64,000 nucleotides of DNA from Jiella pelagia (GTDB lineage Bacteria; Pseudomonadota; Alphaproteobacteria; Rhizobiales; Rhizobiaceae), in the NCBI RefSeq assembly GCF_026898155.1, contig NZ_CP114029.1, positions 4,320,001 through 4,384,000 on the forward strand, written 5' to 3'. Shown here piece after piece: positions 30,930 through 39,576 of this stretch (position 1 is the first letter of the stretch; each line of letters begins with the position of its first letter). Both the position numbers and the translations under genes were made by a program. The notes beneath the pieces are model-generated. The model did no database searches. It saw only the letters and a program-made list of their open reading frames with translations, and was not told where the DNA came from.

Positions 30930-32096
30930 TTATGAGTCCGGGGCATAGCGGTTGACCAGCGACTGCCAACCGCTGCCGGTCGTCAGATCGAGGACTGCGG
31001 CGTTGACAGAGGACCGGAGTTCGGAATCCTTCGGCAAGGCCATCGTCCAGCGGCTCGGGCTGGCATTCGACTGGGTGATCGACAACCCCGTCCCGAGTTC
31101 GTCGTTGCTGTTGCGCAGAAGCGCCACCGGGCCCACGACGGCGTCGATCGACCCGCCTGAGACATCCTGCAGAGCTTGTTCCACGTCGTCATAGGGGGTG
31201 AAATCAAGCCCTTCGTCCTGCATGAAATCCGCGGTGGCCGTATCGTCCAGCGCGCCCAGGCGCATGCCTTTGAGGTCACCGGGGATGTTGAGCCGGCCGA
31301 GGCTGTCGAGATTGGTCGCCGCGACGATCGAGGCGGTGAGGCTCGACGTCAGCGCCATGGCCACCAGCATCCACAGCATGGCGACGCCTCGCCCGAGCGT
31401 CGTCCTCGGCGCCTTGTCGCCGTAGCCGATCGTCGTCATGGTGACGCCCGACCACCAGAAGCCGTTGCCAATCCCATGCAGCCAGCCGCGCGGCCGGCCG
31501 ATGCCGTCGTCCTGCCCACCGAACTCGTCCGGGTTCGCCTTCCGCTCGATCAGCCACATGATCAGGCCGACCACGAGCACGATCGCGGCGATGATGACGA
31601 CGATGCGCAGAAACTGCCAGGATATGAAGGTCTTGGCGACACTCCAGGGATCGACGCTGCTGGTCCCCGCGGCGCCGATGTTGCTCGTGTGATAGGGCAT
31701 GACGTATTCGACCGACGCCGCCGCGGAGGGCGTTGCGATCACTGGCAAAGCCAGATCGACCGTGCCGTCCGCAACCTTAGCTTCGCCGGCGTCCTCGATC
31801 GGCACCCACTCGAACTCATAGCCCTCTCTCTCGGCGATCATTCGCCAGAGATCGACGGCGATGCCGCTCCAGGCGCCGCTTTCCGTCTGCATTGCGAAGG
31901 GCGGTCGATCGAGAACGCCGACCTTCATCGCCCCCGACGTCCGTGGCGGATCGGCCTGCGCGATCGCGACGCCCTGAAGCGGCTCCGCGACGTCCTGGGG
32001 CGGTGCACTCGGTTGGGCCCACACATCCTGCGGCAGGCTGGTCAACAACAGGAGGAGCGCCAGGAGCCCTGGCAGAAAGTAGTGTCGCTGGTTCAT
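30930..32096 (-). CDS. GluR0-like ligand-gated potassium channel (prokaryotic ionotropic glutamate receptor)
   Basis: 388 residues. Signal peptide 1-28; periplasmic substrate-binding lobe 1 (about 55-150; MKVGVLDRPPFAM, AVDLWRMIAE); TM1 at 162-183; re-entrant pore loop with selectivity filter TTIGYGD at 221-227; TM2 at about 236-260 (LWMLVAMALTSSLTASIVAA); lobe 2 at 265-388. A binding protein split by a two-helix pore with a TxGYG filter is the GluR0 layout, so it should open a K+ conductance on amino-acid binding. In-frame GAGGCTC at 31338 (ALTSSLTAS) is natural. Stand-alone gene. A transporter function is unlikely because there is no ABC partner. Confidence 0.9.
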   Translation of the reverse strand: MNQRHYFLPGLLALLLLLTSLPQDVWAQPSAPPQDVAEPLQGVAIAQADPPRTSGAMKVGVLDRPPFAMQTESGAWSGIAVDLWRMIAEREGYEFEWVPIEDAGEAKVADGTVDLALPVIATPSAAASVEYVMPYHTSNIGAAGTSSVDPWSVAKTFISWQFLRIVVIIAAIVLVVGLIMWLIERKANPDEFGGQDDGIGRPRGWLHGIGNGFWWSGVTMTTIGYGDKAPRTTLGRGVAMLWMLVAMALTSSLTASIVAATNLDSLGRLNIPGDLKGMRLGALDDTATADFMQDEGLDFTPYDDVEQALQDVSGGSIDAVVGPVALLRNSNDELGTGLSITQSNASPSRWTMALPKDSELRSSVNAAVLDLTTGSGWQSLVNRYAPDS

Positions 32097-32395
32097 GGTT
32101 TGCCAACGCCGCAACCTGTGGGGTGTTCCCGCACCCGTGTCGGCGCGGCCGCCGAGCGTGGCGCAGGTCCATGTCCTTGGCCGGCTCACGGTCGTTGAAC
32201 TGCCCTCTTCAAGCACGGAGGGGTTTCTCGGGGGCCGTCGAGGATTTCGACTGCGACGATCGCCTTACTCAAAAGCAATTCCACTTTTCCGGGCGATGCT
32301 TTAAACACGTTGTCTGTGCGAGGGAGCGCACGCGGATCTTCCGCCGGCCGGAAGGCCCGACGCACTGGCATCAGCTATCTGGGAGGAGTTTCATT

Positions 32396-33502
32396 TTGGA
32401 TCGTCGTACATTTATTACCAAAGCGGGCATCGGTGCTGGCGCTGCCGCCGCGGCTTCCACCCTGGCCGCGCCCGCCATCGCCCAGGAGAACGAGAAGATC
32501 TCCTGGCGCATGACCTCGTCTTTCCCGAAATCGCTCGACACGATCTATGGCGGCGGCGAGACGATCGCCAAATACGTCCGCGAGGCGACCGACGGCAATT
32601 TCGACATTCAGGTCTTTGCCGCCGGCGAGATCGTACCCGGCCTGCAGGCGGCCGACGCGGTTGCCTCCGGCACCGTGGAGATGTGCCACACCGTGCCGTA
32701 CTACTACGTCGGCAAGGACGTCACCTATGCCATGGGCGCGGCCATCCCCTTCGGCCTCAATGCCCGCCAGACCAATGCCTGGCACTACTACGGCGGCGGC
32801 ATCGACCTGATGAACAAGTTCTATGCGACCCAGGGGATGGTCGGCTTCCCGGCCGGCAATACCGGCGTCCAGATGGGCGGCTGGTATCGCAAGGAAATCA
32901 ACACGCTGGAAGACCTGAAGGGCCTGAAGCTGCGGATCGCGGGTCTCGCCGGCCAGATCATGTCGAAGCTCGGCGTCGTGCCCCAGCAGATCGCCGGCGG
33001 CGACATCTATCCCTCACTGGAAAAGGGCGTCATCGACGGCGCCGAGTGGGTCGGCCCCTATGACGACGAGAAGCTCGGCTTCGTCAAGGTCGCGCCATTC
33101 TACTACTATCCCGGCTGGTGGGAGGGCGGCCCGACGGTCGCCACCTTCATCAACAAGGACAAGTATGACGGCCTTCCGGCGAAGTACCAGTCGCTTTTGA
33201 GGACCGCCTCCCAGGCGGCCAACAACGACATGCTCGCCTCCTACGACTACAAGAACCCGCAGGCGATCCGCCGACTGGTTGATCAGGGCGCGCAGCTTCG
33301 CGCCTTCAGCCAGGAGATCATGCAGGCCTCCTACGATGCGGCGAAGGAGGTCTATGCGGACGTCTCCTCGACGAACGCTTCGTTCAAGGAGATCTACGAC
33401 AACCAGCTGGCTTTCAAGAAGGACGCCTATCTCTGGGCGCAGCTGTCGGAATACACCTTCGACACCTTCATGATGATCCAGCAGCGCAACGGCACGCTCT
33501 GA
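32396..33502 (+). CDS. TRAP transporter solute-binding protein, DctP family (tandem copy 1)
   Basis: 368 residues. TTG start supported by GGGAGGAG eight bases upstream. Tat signal (DRRTFITKAGIGAG, cut near IAQEN), then the mature DctP fold: SFPKSLDTIYGGG, FAAGEIVPGLQAADAV, YYYVGKDVTYAMGAA, GNTGVQMGGWYRKEI, GLKLRIAGLAGQIMSKLG, WVGPYDDEKLGFVKVA. The GWYRKEI Arg is the residue that clamps the carboxylate in TRAP receptors. Close paralogue of the next gene, same length. No DctQ or DctM gene lies nearby, so the membrane partner must be elsewhere. Confidence 0.93.
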   Translation: MDRRTFITKAGIGAGAAAAASTLAAPAIAQENEKISWRMTSSFPKSLDTIYGGGETIAKYVREATDGNFDIQVFAAGEIVPGLQAADAVASGTVEMCHTVPYYYVGKDVTYAMGAAIPFGLNARQTNAWHYYGGGIDLMNKFYATQGMVGFPAGNTGVQMGGWYRKEINTLEDLKGLKLRIAGLAGQIMSKLGVVPQQIAGGDIYPSLEKGVIDGAEWVGPYDDEKLGFVKVAPFYYYPGWWEGGPTVATFINKDKYDGLPAKYQSLLRTASQAANNDMLASYDYKNPQAIRRLVDQGAQLRAFSQEIMQASYDAAKEVYADVSSTNASFKEIYDNQLAFKKDAYLWAQLSEYTFDTFMMIQQRNGTL

Positions 33503-33860
33503 TACCCTGATGATGCGGTGCGGCTCTCAACGGGCCGCACCGACGTCTCTCGCTCTCTCCCTCTCGTCGCGGGCAAAGTGTCCGGGGAGCCTGGGCATTT
33601 CGCGGACGCCCCGAGCGCCGGGAGCCGCACTTCCGATCGGCCCGCCGCAGACTTGCGTTTTGATCCGCCACGCTTATGGTCGCGGGACGATTGGCGCCCG
33701 TGGCCAGTCGACGGTACTGCAGAGCCGGGTGACGGCCCCTCCCAGTCCTTTTTGAGGAAATGCGTCGTCGCGGCCGGCTCCGCCCAGACGCCTTCGCGTT
33801 TCGTCGAACAGTGTGCCGCCCCACCGGGCGGCTTCGTGCGTTGTGAAAAAGGTAGAACTC
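33503..33860. other. Gap between the tandem TRAP receptors
   Basis: 358 bases with no gene. A perfect 7-bp hairpin GGTGCGG/CCGCACC (33516-33540) follows the first stop codon but has no T-run, so it may attenuate or protect the transcript rather than terminate it. The rest should hold a separate promoter for copy 2. Confidence 0.45.
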
Positions 33861-34967
33861 ATGGACAGACGCAAATTCATCCGCGGTGTCGCGACCGGCG
33901 CCGCCGGCTTCGGTGCGGCTTCGAGCCTTGCGGCACCGGCGCTCGCGCAGGCGAATCCGAAGCTTCAGTGGCGCTGCGTTTCGTCCTTCCCGAATTCGCT
34001 TCCGGCCCTCTACGGCGCGGCGACCTACATCGCTGACTACGTGAAGGAGATGACCGACGGCGCCTTCCAGATCCAGACTTTTGCCGCAGGCGAGATCGTC
34101 CCCGGCGGCCAGGTGCTCGATGCCGTCCAGAATGGCACCGTCGAGATGGGTCATACGGCGTCGTACTACTACGTCGGCAAGGATCCGGCCTTTGCCTTCG
34201 GGACGACCGTGCCGTTCATGCTGAACGCCCGCCAGCAGAATGCCTGGTTCGACCAGGGCGGCGGCAACGAGCTGCTCGACACGTTCTTTGAAAAGCAGGG
34301 TATCTTCGCGCGACCCGCCGGCAACACCGGCGCCCAGATGGGGGGCTGGTACCGCAAGGAGATCAACTCCGTCGACGACATGAAGGGCCTGAAGATGCGC
34401 ATCGCCGGCTTAGCGGGCCAGGTGATGGCCAAGCTCGGCGTCGTCCCTCAGCAGATCCCGGCCGGCGACATTTATGCGGCGCTTGAAAAGGGCACGCTCG
34501 ACGCGGTGGAATTCGTCGGCCCTTATGACGACGAGAAGCTCGGCTTCGTGAAGGTCGCGCCCTACTACTACTACCCCGCCTGGTGGGAGGGCGGCGCGGC
34601 GACCCACGCGGTGATCACCCTCGACAAGTGGAACGAGCTGCCGAAGCCCTATCAGGCCATCGTCAAGGCCGCCTGCGAGGCAGCCAACGGTCACATGCTG
34701 GCGACATACGACTGGGAGAATCCCAAAGCAATCAAGCGGCTCGTCGGCGCTGGCGCGCAGCTGCGCCCGTTCACCCAAGAGATCATGCAGGCGAGCTTCA
34801 AGGCGTCGCAAGAGGTGATGCAGGACATCGCGGCAAACAACGCGACCTTCAAGACGCTCTACGACAGCCAGACGGCGTTTCGGGCCGAGAGCTATCTTTG
34901 GGAGCAGCTCGCCGAGTACAACTTCGACACCTTCATGATGATCCAGCAGCGCAGCGGCGCGCTGTGA
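33861..34967 (+). CDS. TRAP transporter solute-binding protein, DctP family (tandem copy 2)
   Basis: 368 residues, paralogue of the previous gene with the same motifs in the same places (FAAGEIVPGGQVLDAV, YYYVGKDPAFAFGTT, GNTGAQMGGWYRKEI, MRIAGLAGQVMAKLG, FVGPYDDEKLGFVKV, common end NFDTFMMIQQR). Tat signal DRRKFIRGVATGAAGF cut near LAQAN. The binding-pocket neighbours differ (AAGDIYAALEKG against AGGDIYPSLEKG), so substrate preference may differ. Ends in a good terminator. Duplicated receptors for one shared membrane pair are plausible (inference). Confidence 0.93.
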   Translation: MDRRKFIRGVATGAAGFGAASSLAAPALAQANPKLQWRCVSSFPNSLPALYGAATYIADYVKEMTDGAFQIQTFAAGEIVPGGQVLDAVQNGTVEMGHTASYYYVGKDPAFAFGTTVPFMLNARQQNAWFDQGGGNELLDTFFEKQGIFARPAGNTGAQMGGWYRKEINSVDDMKGLKMRIAGLAGQVMAKLGVVPQQIPAGDIYAALEKGTLDAVEFVGPYDDEKLGFVKVAPYYYYPAWWEGGAATHAVITLDKWNELPKPYQAIVKAACEAANGHMLATYDWENPKAIKRLVGAGAQLRPFTQEIMQASFKASQEVMQDIAANNATFKTLYDSQTAFRAESYLWEQLAEYNFDTFMMIQQRSGAL

Positions 34968-34996
34968 GGACACTGTCCTTGCTTTGATCGGAAGAG

Positions 34997-35028
34997 GCCC
35001 GTCGATTGTTCGGCGGGCTTTTTCTTTT
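34997..35028 (+). terminator. Rho-independent terminator after the TRAP pair
   Basis: Stem GCCCGTCGA (34997-35005) with TCGGCGGGC (35010-35018), one G-T pair, 4-nt loop, then TTTTTCTTTT. It lies 30 bases after the stop of TRAP copy 2. Confidence 0.9.
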
Positions 35029-35155
35029 CAAGCAGGATCGGGGTTGACGGAGGGGCGAAAGCTTCGACGCGTCGGCATCCACCAGCCTTCTGCCGCGCAT
35101 ATGCCCCCGTGCGAAGCCGATGGCCGATACCGGCCGCGGGCAACGCGCGAACCGA

Positions 35156-36133
35156 CTATGGCCACGTAAGCGGATGAAAACACGCCGCTCTGTGATTTTC
35201 GCCGCGGTTCTTGGTTTCCAGCGGCGGCATCGTCTCGCGGCAATCGGCTTCCACCCGGGGGCAGCGGGCGGCGAACGGGCAGCCGGGCGGCGGATCGTAG
35301 GGGTCCGGCAACTCGCCGCTGTCGCCGCCGAGCGTTCCCCGCTTGCGGTTCGGCACAGGCGCGGAGTCGATGAGAAGCTTGGTGTAGGGATGGAGCGGCG
35401 CCTTGAACATCGCGCGGGCCGGCGCCGTCTCGACGATCTCGCCAAAATACATCACCGCCACCCGCGTCGCGATGCTTTCGACAACGGCGAGGTCGTGGCT
35501 GATGAAGACATAGGTGAGGCCGCGCTCACGCTTCAGCCTGTCGAGGAGGTTGAGCACCTGAGCCTGCACCGAAACGTCGAGAGCCGACACCGGCTCGTCC
35601 AGGACGACGACGTCGGGCTCGGCTGCGAGCGCCCGGGCGATGCCGATCCGCTGGGCCTGGCCGCCGGAAAATTCGTGCGGATAGCGCTCGAGAAATTCCG
35701 GGCGAAGGTTCACGTCCTCGATCAGTTTTGCCAGCCGCGCCTCGCGCTCGGCCCGACCGAGGCCGAGGAGATGGCGCATCGGCGCCTCGAGGATCTCGCG
35801 GATGGTCTGGCGCGGATTGAGCGAGGAGACCGGGTCCTGGAAGACGTATTGCACGCGGCGGGCGAGGGCCTTGGTGCCGGAGGACGAAAGATCCTCTCCG
35901 TCTAGGCGGATTCCGCCTGCTGTCGGCCTGTCGAGCCCGACCAGCATGCGGGCGAGGGTGGACTTGCCGCAGCCGGATTCCCCGACGATGCCGAGGGTCT
36001 CACCCTTGGCGAGATCGAGCGAGACGCCGCGCACGGCGGTCAGTTGCGGCTTCCTCGCGCCAAAGACCGTCCGCCCGCCGCCGAAGGTTCGGGCGAGGTC
36101 GCGCATCTCGATGAGGTGAGCGTCTTCGCTCAT
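35156..36133 (-). CDS. Peptide ABC transporter ATP-binding protein DppF/OppF
   Basis: 325 residues; energises dipeptide/oligopeptide import. Walker A GESGCGKST, Q-loop YVFQDPVSSLNP, signature FSGGQAQRIGIARAL, Walker B VVVLDEPVSALDVS, switch His in FISHD. The C-terminal oligopeptide-type extension contains CPFAARCPRVEADC, a cysteine pattern typical of this subfamily. Start overlaps the upstream ATPase stop by four bases (ATGA). Last gene of the leftward dpp-like operon (about 41133 to 35156). Confidence 0.94.
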   Translation of the reverse strand: MSEDAHLIEMRDLARTFGGGRTVFGARKPQLTAVRGVSLDLAKGETLGIVGESGCGKSTLARMLVGLDRPTAGGIRLDGEDLSSSGTKALARRVQYVFQDPVSSLNPRQTIREILEAPMRHLLGLGRAEREARLAKLIEDVNLRPEFLERYPHEFSGGQAQRIGIARALAAEPDVVVLDEPVSALDVSVQAQVLNLLDRLKRERGLTYVFISHDLAVVESIATRVAVMYFGEIVETAPARAMFKAPLHPYTKLLIDSAPVPNRKRGTLGGDSGELPDPYDPPPGCPFAARCPRVEADCRETMPPLETKNRGENHRAACFHPLTWP

Positions 36134-37228
36134 GGCAATGGTCCGTGGGCATCGGGTCCCGAGGCATTTGCCTCGGGAAGTTCGTGCCTACGGCCCTTCG
36201 GCCGGTCCGTGATTACCTCGCCGAAGAGGGCTTCGCCCGGTTGCAGCGGGTGCAGGCATCGGGCTTGGAGGCTGCCGCGCTTTTCCTCCAGCGGGATTTC
36301 CCCCGACCGGCAATCCGCCTCCACCCGCGGGCAGCGATCGGCGAAGGCGCAGCCGGGCGGCAGGCGGTTGACCGCCGGCGGACGGCCCGGCACGGCGTCG
36401 AGACGGCGCTCCGGTTCGCCCATGACGGGCACGCAGTCGATCAGCATGCGCGTGTAGGGATGCGCTGGTTCGGTGAGGATTTCCTCGGTCCGGCCAGTCT
36501 CGACGATCCTGCCGGCATACATCACCGCCACCCGGTCGGCGATCTCGGAAACCACGCCGAAATCGTGGGTGATGAAGAGGACGGCTGTGTTCCGCTCGCG
36601 CCGCAGCTCGTCGAGCAGCCGAAGGACTTCCGCCTGAACCGTCACGTCAAGGGCCGTCGTCGGCTCGTCGGCGATGATCAGTTCGGGATCGTTGGCGAGC
36701 GCCATGGCAATCGAGATGCGCTGGCGCAGACCGCCGGAGAGGCTCGTGCGGCAGGGCCTTCATCCGCTGTTCGGCATTGGGAATGCGGACGAGATCGAGG
36801 AGCCTCGCGCGCCCTCGTCTCGGCGTTGTGGCGGGGCAGCGGCTGGTGGGCGCGGATCGCCTCGACGATCTGGTCGCCGACGGGAAACAGCGGGTGCAGC
36901 GTCGCCAGCGGGTCCTGAAAGACGTGGGAGACGGCGCCGCCGCGCAATTGGCGGATGCGCTTGTCCGAGGCCTTGGCGAGATCCTCGCCCTTGAAGCCGA
37001 TGCGTCCGCCGGCGATGACGCCGGGCGGCGATGGCACGAGGCCCATGATGCTCATCGCCGTCACGGATTTGCCGGAGCCGGACTCGCCGACAAGGCCGAG
37101 GCATTCGCCGGGCCGGATGACGAGATCGACGCCGCCGGTGGCGTGGTAGACCTCGGAGCCGAGGTGGAAGTCGGTGCGCAGGTCGCGGACGGCGAGGACG
37201 GGGTCTTCTCTATGGTCGGCGTCAACAT
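36130..37228 (-). CDS. Peptide ABC transporter ATP-binding protein DppD/OppD (two GAGCTC-type frameshifts; start region also shifted)
   Basis: About 365 residues when corrected. Walker A GESGSGKSVTAMS, Q-loop HVFQDPLATLHP, signature LSGGLRQRISIAMAL, Walker B LIIADEPTTALDVT, His loop FITHDFGVVSE. The frame breaks at 36739 and 36800 (both GAGSCTC); restoration gives PHELSGGLRQR and RARELLDLVRIPNA. A third shift is needed near 37200: MLTPTIEKTP (ATG 37228) only joins VLAVRDLRTDF if a run of four C on the minus strand is five. No other in-frame start is seen. With that base added, the frame is also continuous with the upstream permease gene, so the two may be one permease-ATPase fusion, an arrangement known in this family. 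Confidence 0.85.
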
Positions 37229-38365
37229 TGTCACCGTCGCGCCTGGCGAACCCCCCTCTGCCCTGCCGGGCATCTCCCCCACAAGGGGGAGATCACGAGG
37301 CGGTGGCGTCTCAGACCTATCGATCTCCCTCCTTGTGGGGGAGATGCCGGCAGGCAGAGGGGGGTGGCCGCCGCCGAATGCATCGGCAGGCAAGGACTTC
37401 CGACCGCAATCCTTCGGAAGGCGCCGATCCTTCGCCACCCTCGTGCGAAACGACGGCCGCGCCAGCGCCCCCGACCGCAGCCGCGGGTCGAGTGCGTCGC
37501 GGATGCCGTCGCCGATCAGGTTGATGCTCATGACGATCAGAAAGATCATCAGGCCGGGCACCAGCGAGATCGTCGGCGCGGTGAACATCACCTTGCGGCC
37601 GTCGCCGAGCATCGAGCCGAGATCGGCCTGGGGCGGCTGGGCGCCGAGGCCGAGGAAGGAGAGGCCGGCGGTTTCCAGGATCATCCAGCCGACGGTGGTC
37701 GACAGCGTGATGACGATGGTCGGAAGCACGTTGGGCAGGATGTCCGCCCAGAGGATCCGCAGTGGTCCCTTGCCCGAAAGGCGCGCAGCATCGACGAATT
37801 CGCGCCGGGCGAGGCCGACGGTGATGCCGCGGATGTTGCGGGCGAAGAACGGCACGTTGACGATGGCGATCGCATAGAGCGCGTTGATCAGCCCCGGCCC
37901 GAGAATCGCCACGATGGCGAGCGCAAGGAGGATGTAGGGAAACGCCATCATCAGATCGATCAGCCGCATCAGGATCTGGTCGGTCCGCCCGCCCGCATAG
38001 CCCGCGAGGAGGCCGATGGCCGAGCCGAAGAAGGCGGCGATCAGCGAGGCGGAAAAGCCGACGAGAAGCGACACGCGGGTGCCCCAGATCAGCCGCGAAA
38101 GCATGTCGCGGCCGAGCGCGTCGGTGCCGAGGAGATGGCCGTCCGAGAACAACGGCGCGAGGCGGTTCGCCGGGTCGGTGGCGTTCGGATCGGCGAGCGG
38201 CAGGATCGGCGCGGCGAGAGCAGCCAGGACGATGACGGCGAGGATGCCGAGCCCCGCGGCCGCGAGCCGGTTGTTGAGGATCAGCGCAATGGTCGATGGC
38301 CGCTCGCGGCGCGGTCTCTCCTGCGAGGACGCTGCGCTTTTGGACGTCGCCGCAGCACCGGTCAT
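37061..38365 (-). CDS. Peptide ABC transporter permease DppC/OppC, reading into a palindromic repeat
   Basis: Inner-membrane permease; start ATG at 38365 overlaps the DppB stop by four bases. The membrane domain covers about residues 1-290: six helices, the LGTDALGRDMLSRLIWG opening, and the EAA-like loop SGKGPLRILWADILPN. It should end near DALDPRLRSGALA (about 37500). As written no stop occurs there: the frame runs through the RIME-like repeat (37251-37364, tail of Pro/Gly/Arg-rich residues) and past the ATPase start before stopping at 37061. If the 37200 run is corrected the product is a DppC-DppD fusion. The tail itself is repeat-derived. Confidence 0.8.
   Translation of the reverse strand: MTGAAATSKSAASSQERPRRERPSTIALILNNRLAAAGLGILAVIVLAALAAPILPLADPNATDPANRLAPLFSDGHLLGTDALGRDMLSRLIWGTRVSLLVGFSASLIAAFFGSAIGLLAGYAGGRTDQILMRLIDLMMAFPYILLALAIVAILGPGLINALYAIAIVNVPFFARNIRGITVGLARREFVDAARLSGKGPLRILWADILPNVLPTIVITLSTTVGWMILETAGLSFLGLGAQPPQADLGSMLGDGRKVMFTAPTISLVPGLMIFLIVMSINLIGDGIRDALDPRLRSGALARPSFRTRVAKDRRLPKDCGRKSLPADAFGGGHPPLPAGISPTRREIDRSETPPPRDLPLVGEMPGRAEGGSPGATVTMLTPTIEKTPSSPSATCAPTSTSAPRSTTPPAASISSSGPANASALSASPAPANP
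37251..37364. repeat. RIME-like palindromic repeat, copy 1
   Basis: Outer arms CCCCCCTCTGCCCTGCCGGG and its complement ending CAGGCAGAGGGGGG, each holding an inner palindrome (CTCCCCCACAAGGGGGAG and CTCCTTGTGGGGGAG). Shares this arm structure with copies at 39352 and 46188. This copy lies inside coding frame between permease and ATPase domains. Confidence 0.85.
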
Positions 38366-39306
38366 TTCAGCCTCGGATCGAGCAAGGTCTGGCAGACGTC
38401 GGCCAAAAGGTTGAACAAGACGTAGGAGGCCGCGACAACGAGGACGCCGCCCTGGACCAGCAGGATGTCGCGTTGGGAGATGGCGTTGACCAGCATCGCG
38501 CCGATGCCCGGCCACTGGAACACGGTCTCCACATAGACCGCGCCGCCGAGGACGAAGCCGGCCTGGATGCCGATGACCGGGATCACCGAAACCAGAGCCG
38601 CCATGAAGGCGTGGCGGTAGATCACCCGCCGCTCGGTCAGGCCCTTGGCCCTTGCCGTGCGGATATAGTCCTGGCGCAGCACCTCCAGCATCGCCGTGCG
38701 GGTGAGGCGCGCGATGACGCCGGTGGCGACGAGGGCGAGCGTGATCGCCGGCAGGACGAGGTGGTGCAGAATGTCGAGCGGCCCGCCGCCGCCATAGATC
38801 GCCACCATGCCGCTTGCCGGAAAGAGCTTGATGCGCACCGCGAAGAACAGGATGAGCAGGAGCCCGAGCCAGAAGGATGGAACCGAGATGCCGATCAAGA
38901 CGACGAGGGTAATCGCCTTGTCGGCGAGGCCGAACTGGCGCACCGCCGAGACGATGCCGGCGAGAAGGCCGAAGATGGTCGCCAGCAGCAGCGAGGCCCC
39001 GGCCAAGAGCAGCGTCGCCGAAAAGCGCTCCAGGACGATGTCGATGACGGGGCGGTTGAGGGCGTAGGAGCGACCGAAATCGCCGGTGACGACGCCGGAG
39101 ATCCAGGCGAGATATTGCTGTGGTAGGCTCTTGTCCAAGCCCAGCGAGGCGTTGAGGCGGGCGACGTTTTCCGGCGTTGCGTAGGAGCCGAGGATGGCGG
39201 TGGCCGGGTCGCCGGGGATGAGCGCGATCATCCCGAAGACGACGAGGGAGAGGCCGAAGAGAACGGGGATTGCGGCGAGGAGGCGCTTGGCGATGGTGGC
39301 GGTCAT
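38362..39306 (-). CDS. Peptide ABC transporter permease DppB/OppB
   Basis: 314-residue inner-membrane permease with six helices. Family marks: AIPVLFGLSLVVFGMIALIPGDP at the N-terminus, LGLDKSLPQQYLAWISGVVTGDFGRSY, and the EAA loop DYIRTARAKGLTERRVIYRHAF. The ATG at 39306 is preferred over an upstream GTG as the start of MTATIAKRLLA. Stop overlaps the DppC start by four bases, showing tight coupling. Confidence 0.94.
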   Translation of the reverse strand: MTATIAKRLLAAIPVLFGLSLVVFGMIALIPGDPATAILGSYATPENVARLNASLGLDKSLPQQYLAWISGVVTGDFGRSYALNRPVIDIVLERFSATLLLAGASLLLATIFGLLAGIVSAVRQFGLADKAITLVVLIGISVPSFWLGLLLILFFAVRIKLFPASGMVAIYGGGGPLDILHHLVLPAITLALVATGVIARLTRTAMLEVLRQDYIRTARAKGLTERRVIYRHAFMAALVSVIPVIGIQAGFVLGGAVYVETVFQWPGIGAMLVNAISQRDILLVQGGVLVVAASYVLFNLLADVCQTLLDPRLK

Positions 39307-39351
39307 GGGCGGGACTGCCACCAAGGCGTTCGCCGAACTCTGCCGCCGATA

Positions 39352-39524
39352 CCCCCCTCTGTCCTGCCGGACATCTCCCCCTCAAGGGGGGAGATCGATC
39401 TCGCGGCTGCGGGGCGTCGACCTGTCGACGGTGCGGTCTGCACAAAGCGTGGATATCGAGAACTGAGCCCCGAAGCTGCCGATCTCGCCCCTTGTGGGGG
39501 AGATGCCCGGCAGGGCAGAGGGGG
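39352..39524. repeat. RIME-like palindromic repeat, copy 2
   Basis: Starts CCCCCCTCTGTCCTGCCGGA and ends CCGGCAGGGCAGAGGGGG, with inner palindromes CTCCCCCTCAAGGGGGGAG and CCCCTTGTGGGGGAG. Longer than copy 1 because of an extra central block of about 55 bases. Lies between the permease and receptor genes of the dpp operon and may act as a transcript stabiliser or attenuator (inference). Confidence 0.85.
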
Positions 39525-39576
39525 CGAGCTGCCGCCCCACTGTCGATCGGCCGCAGAGACGAAACGGGCGCCATCC

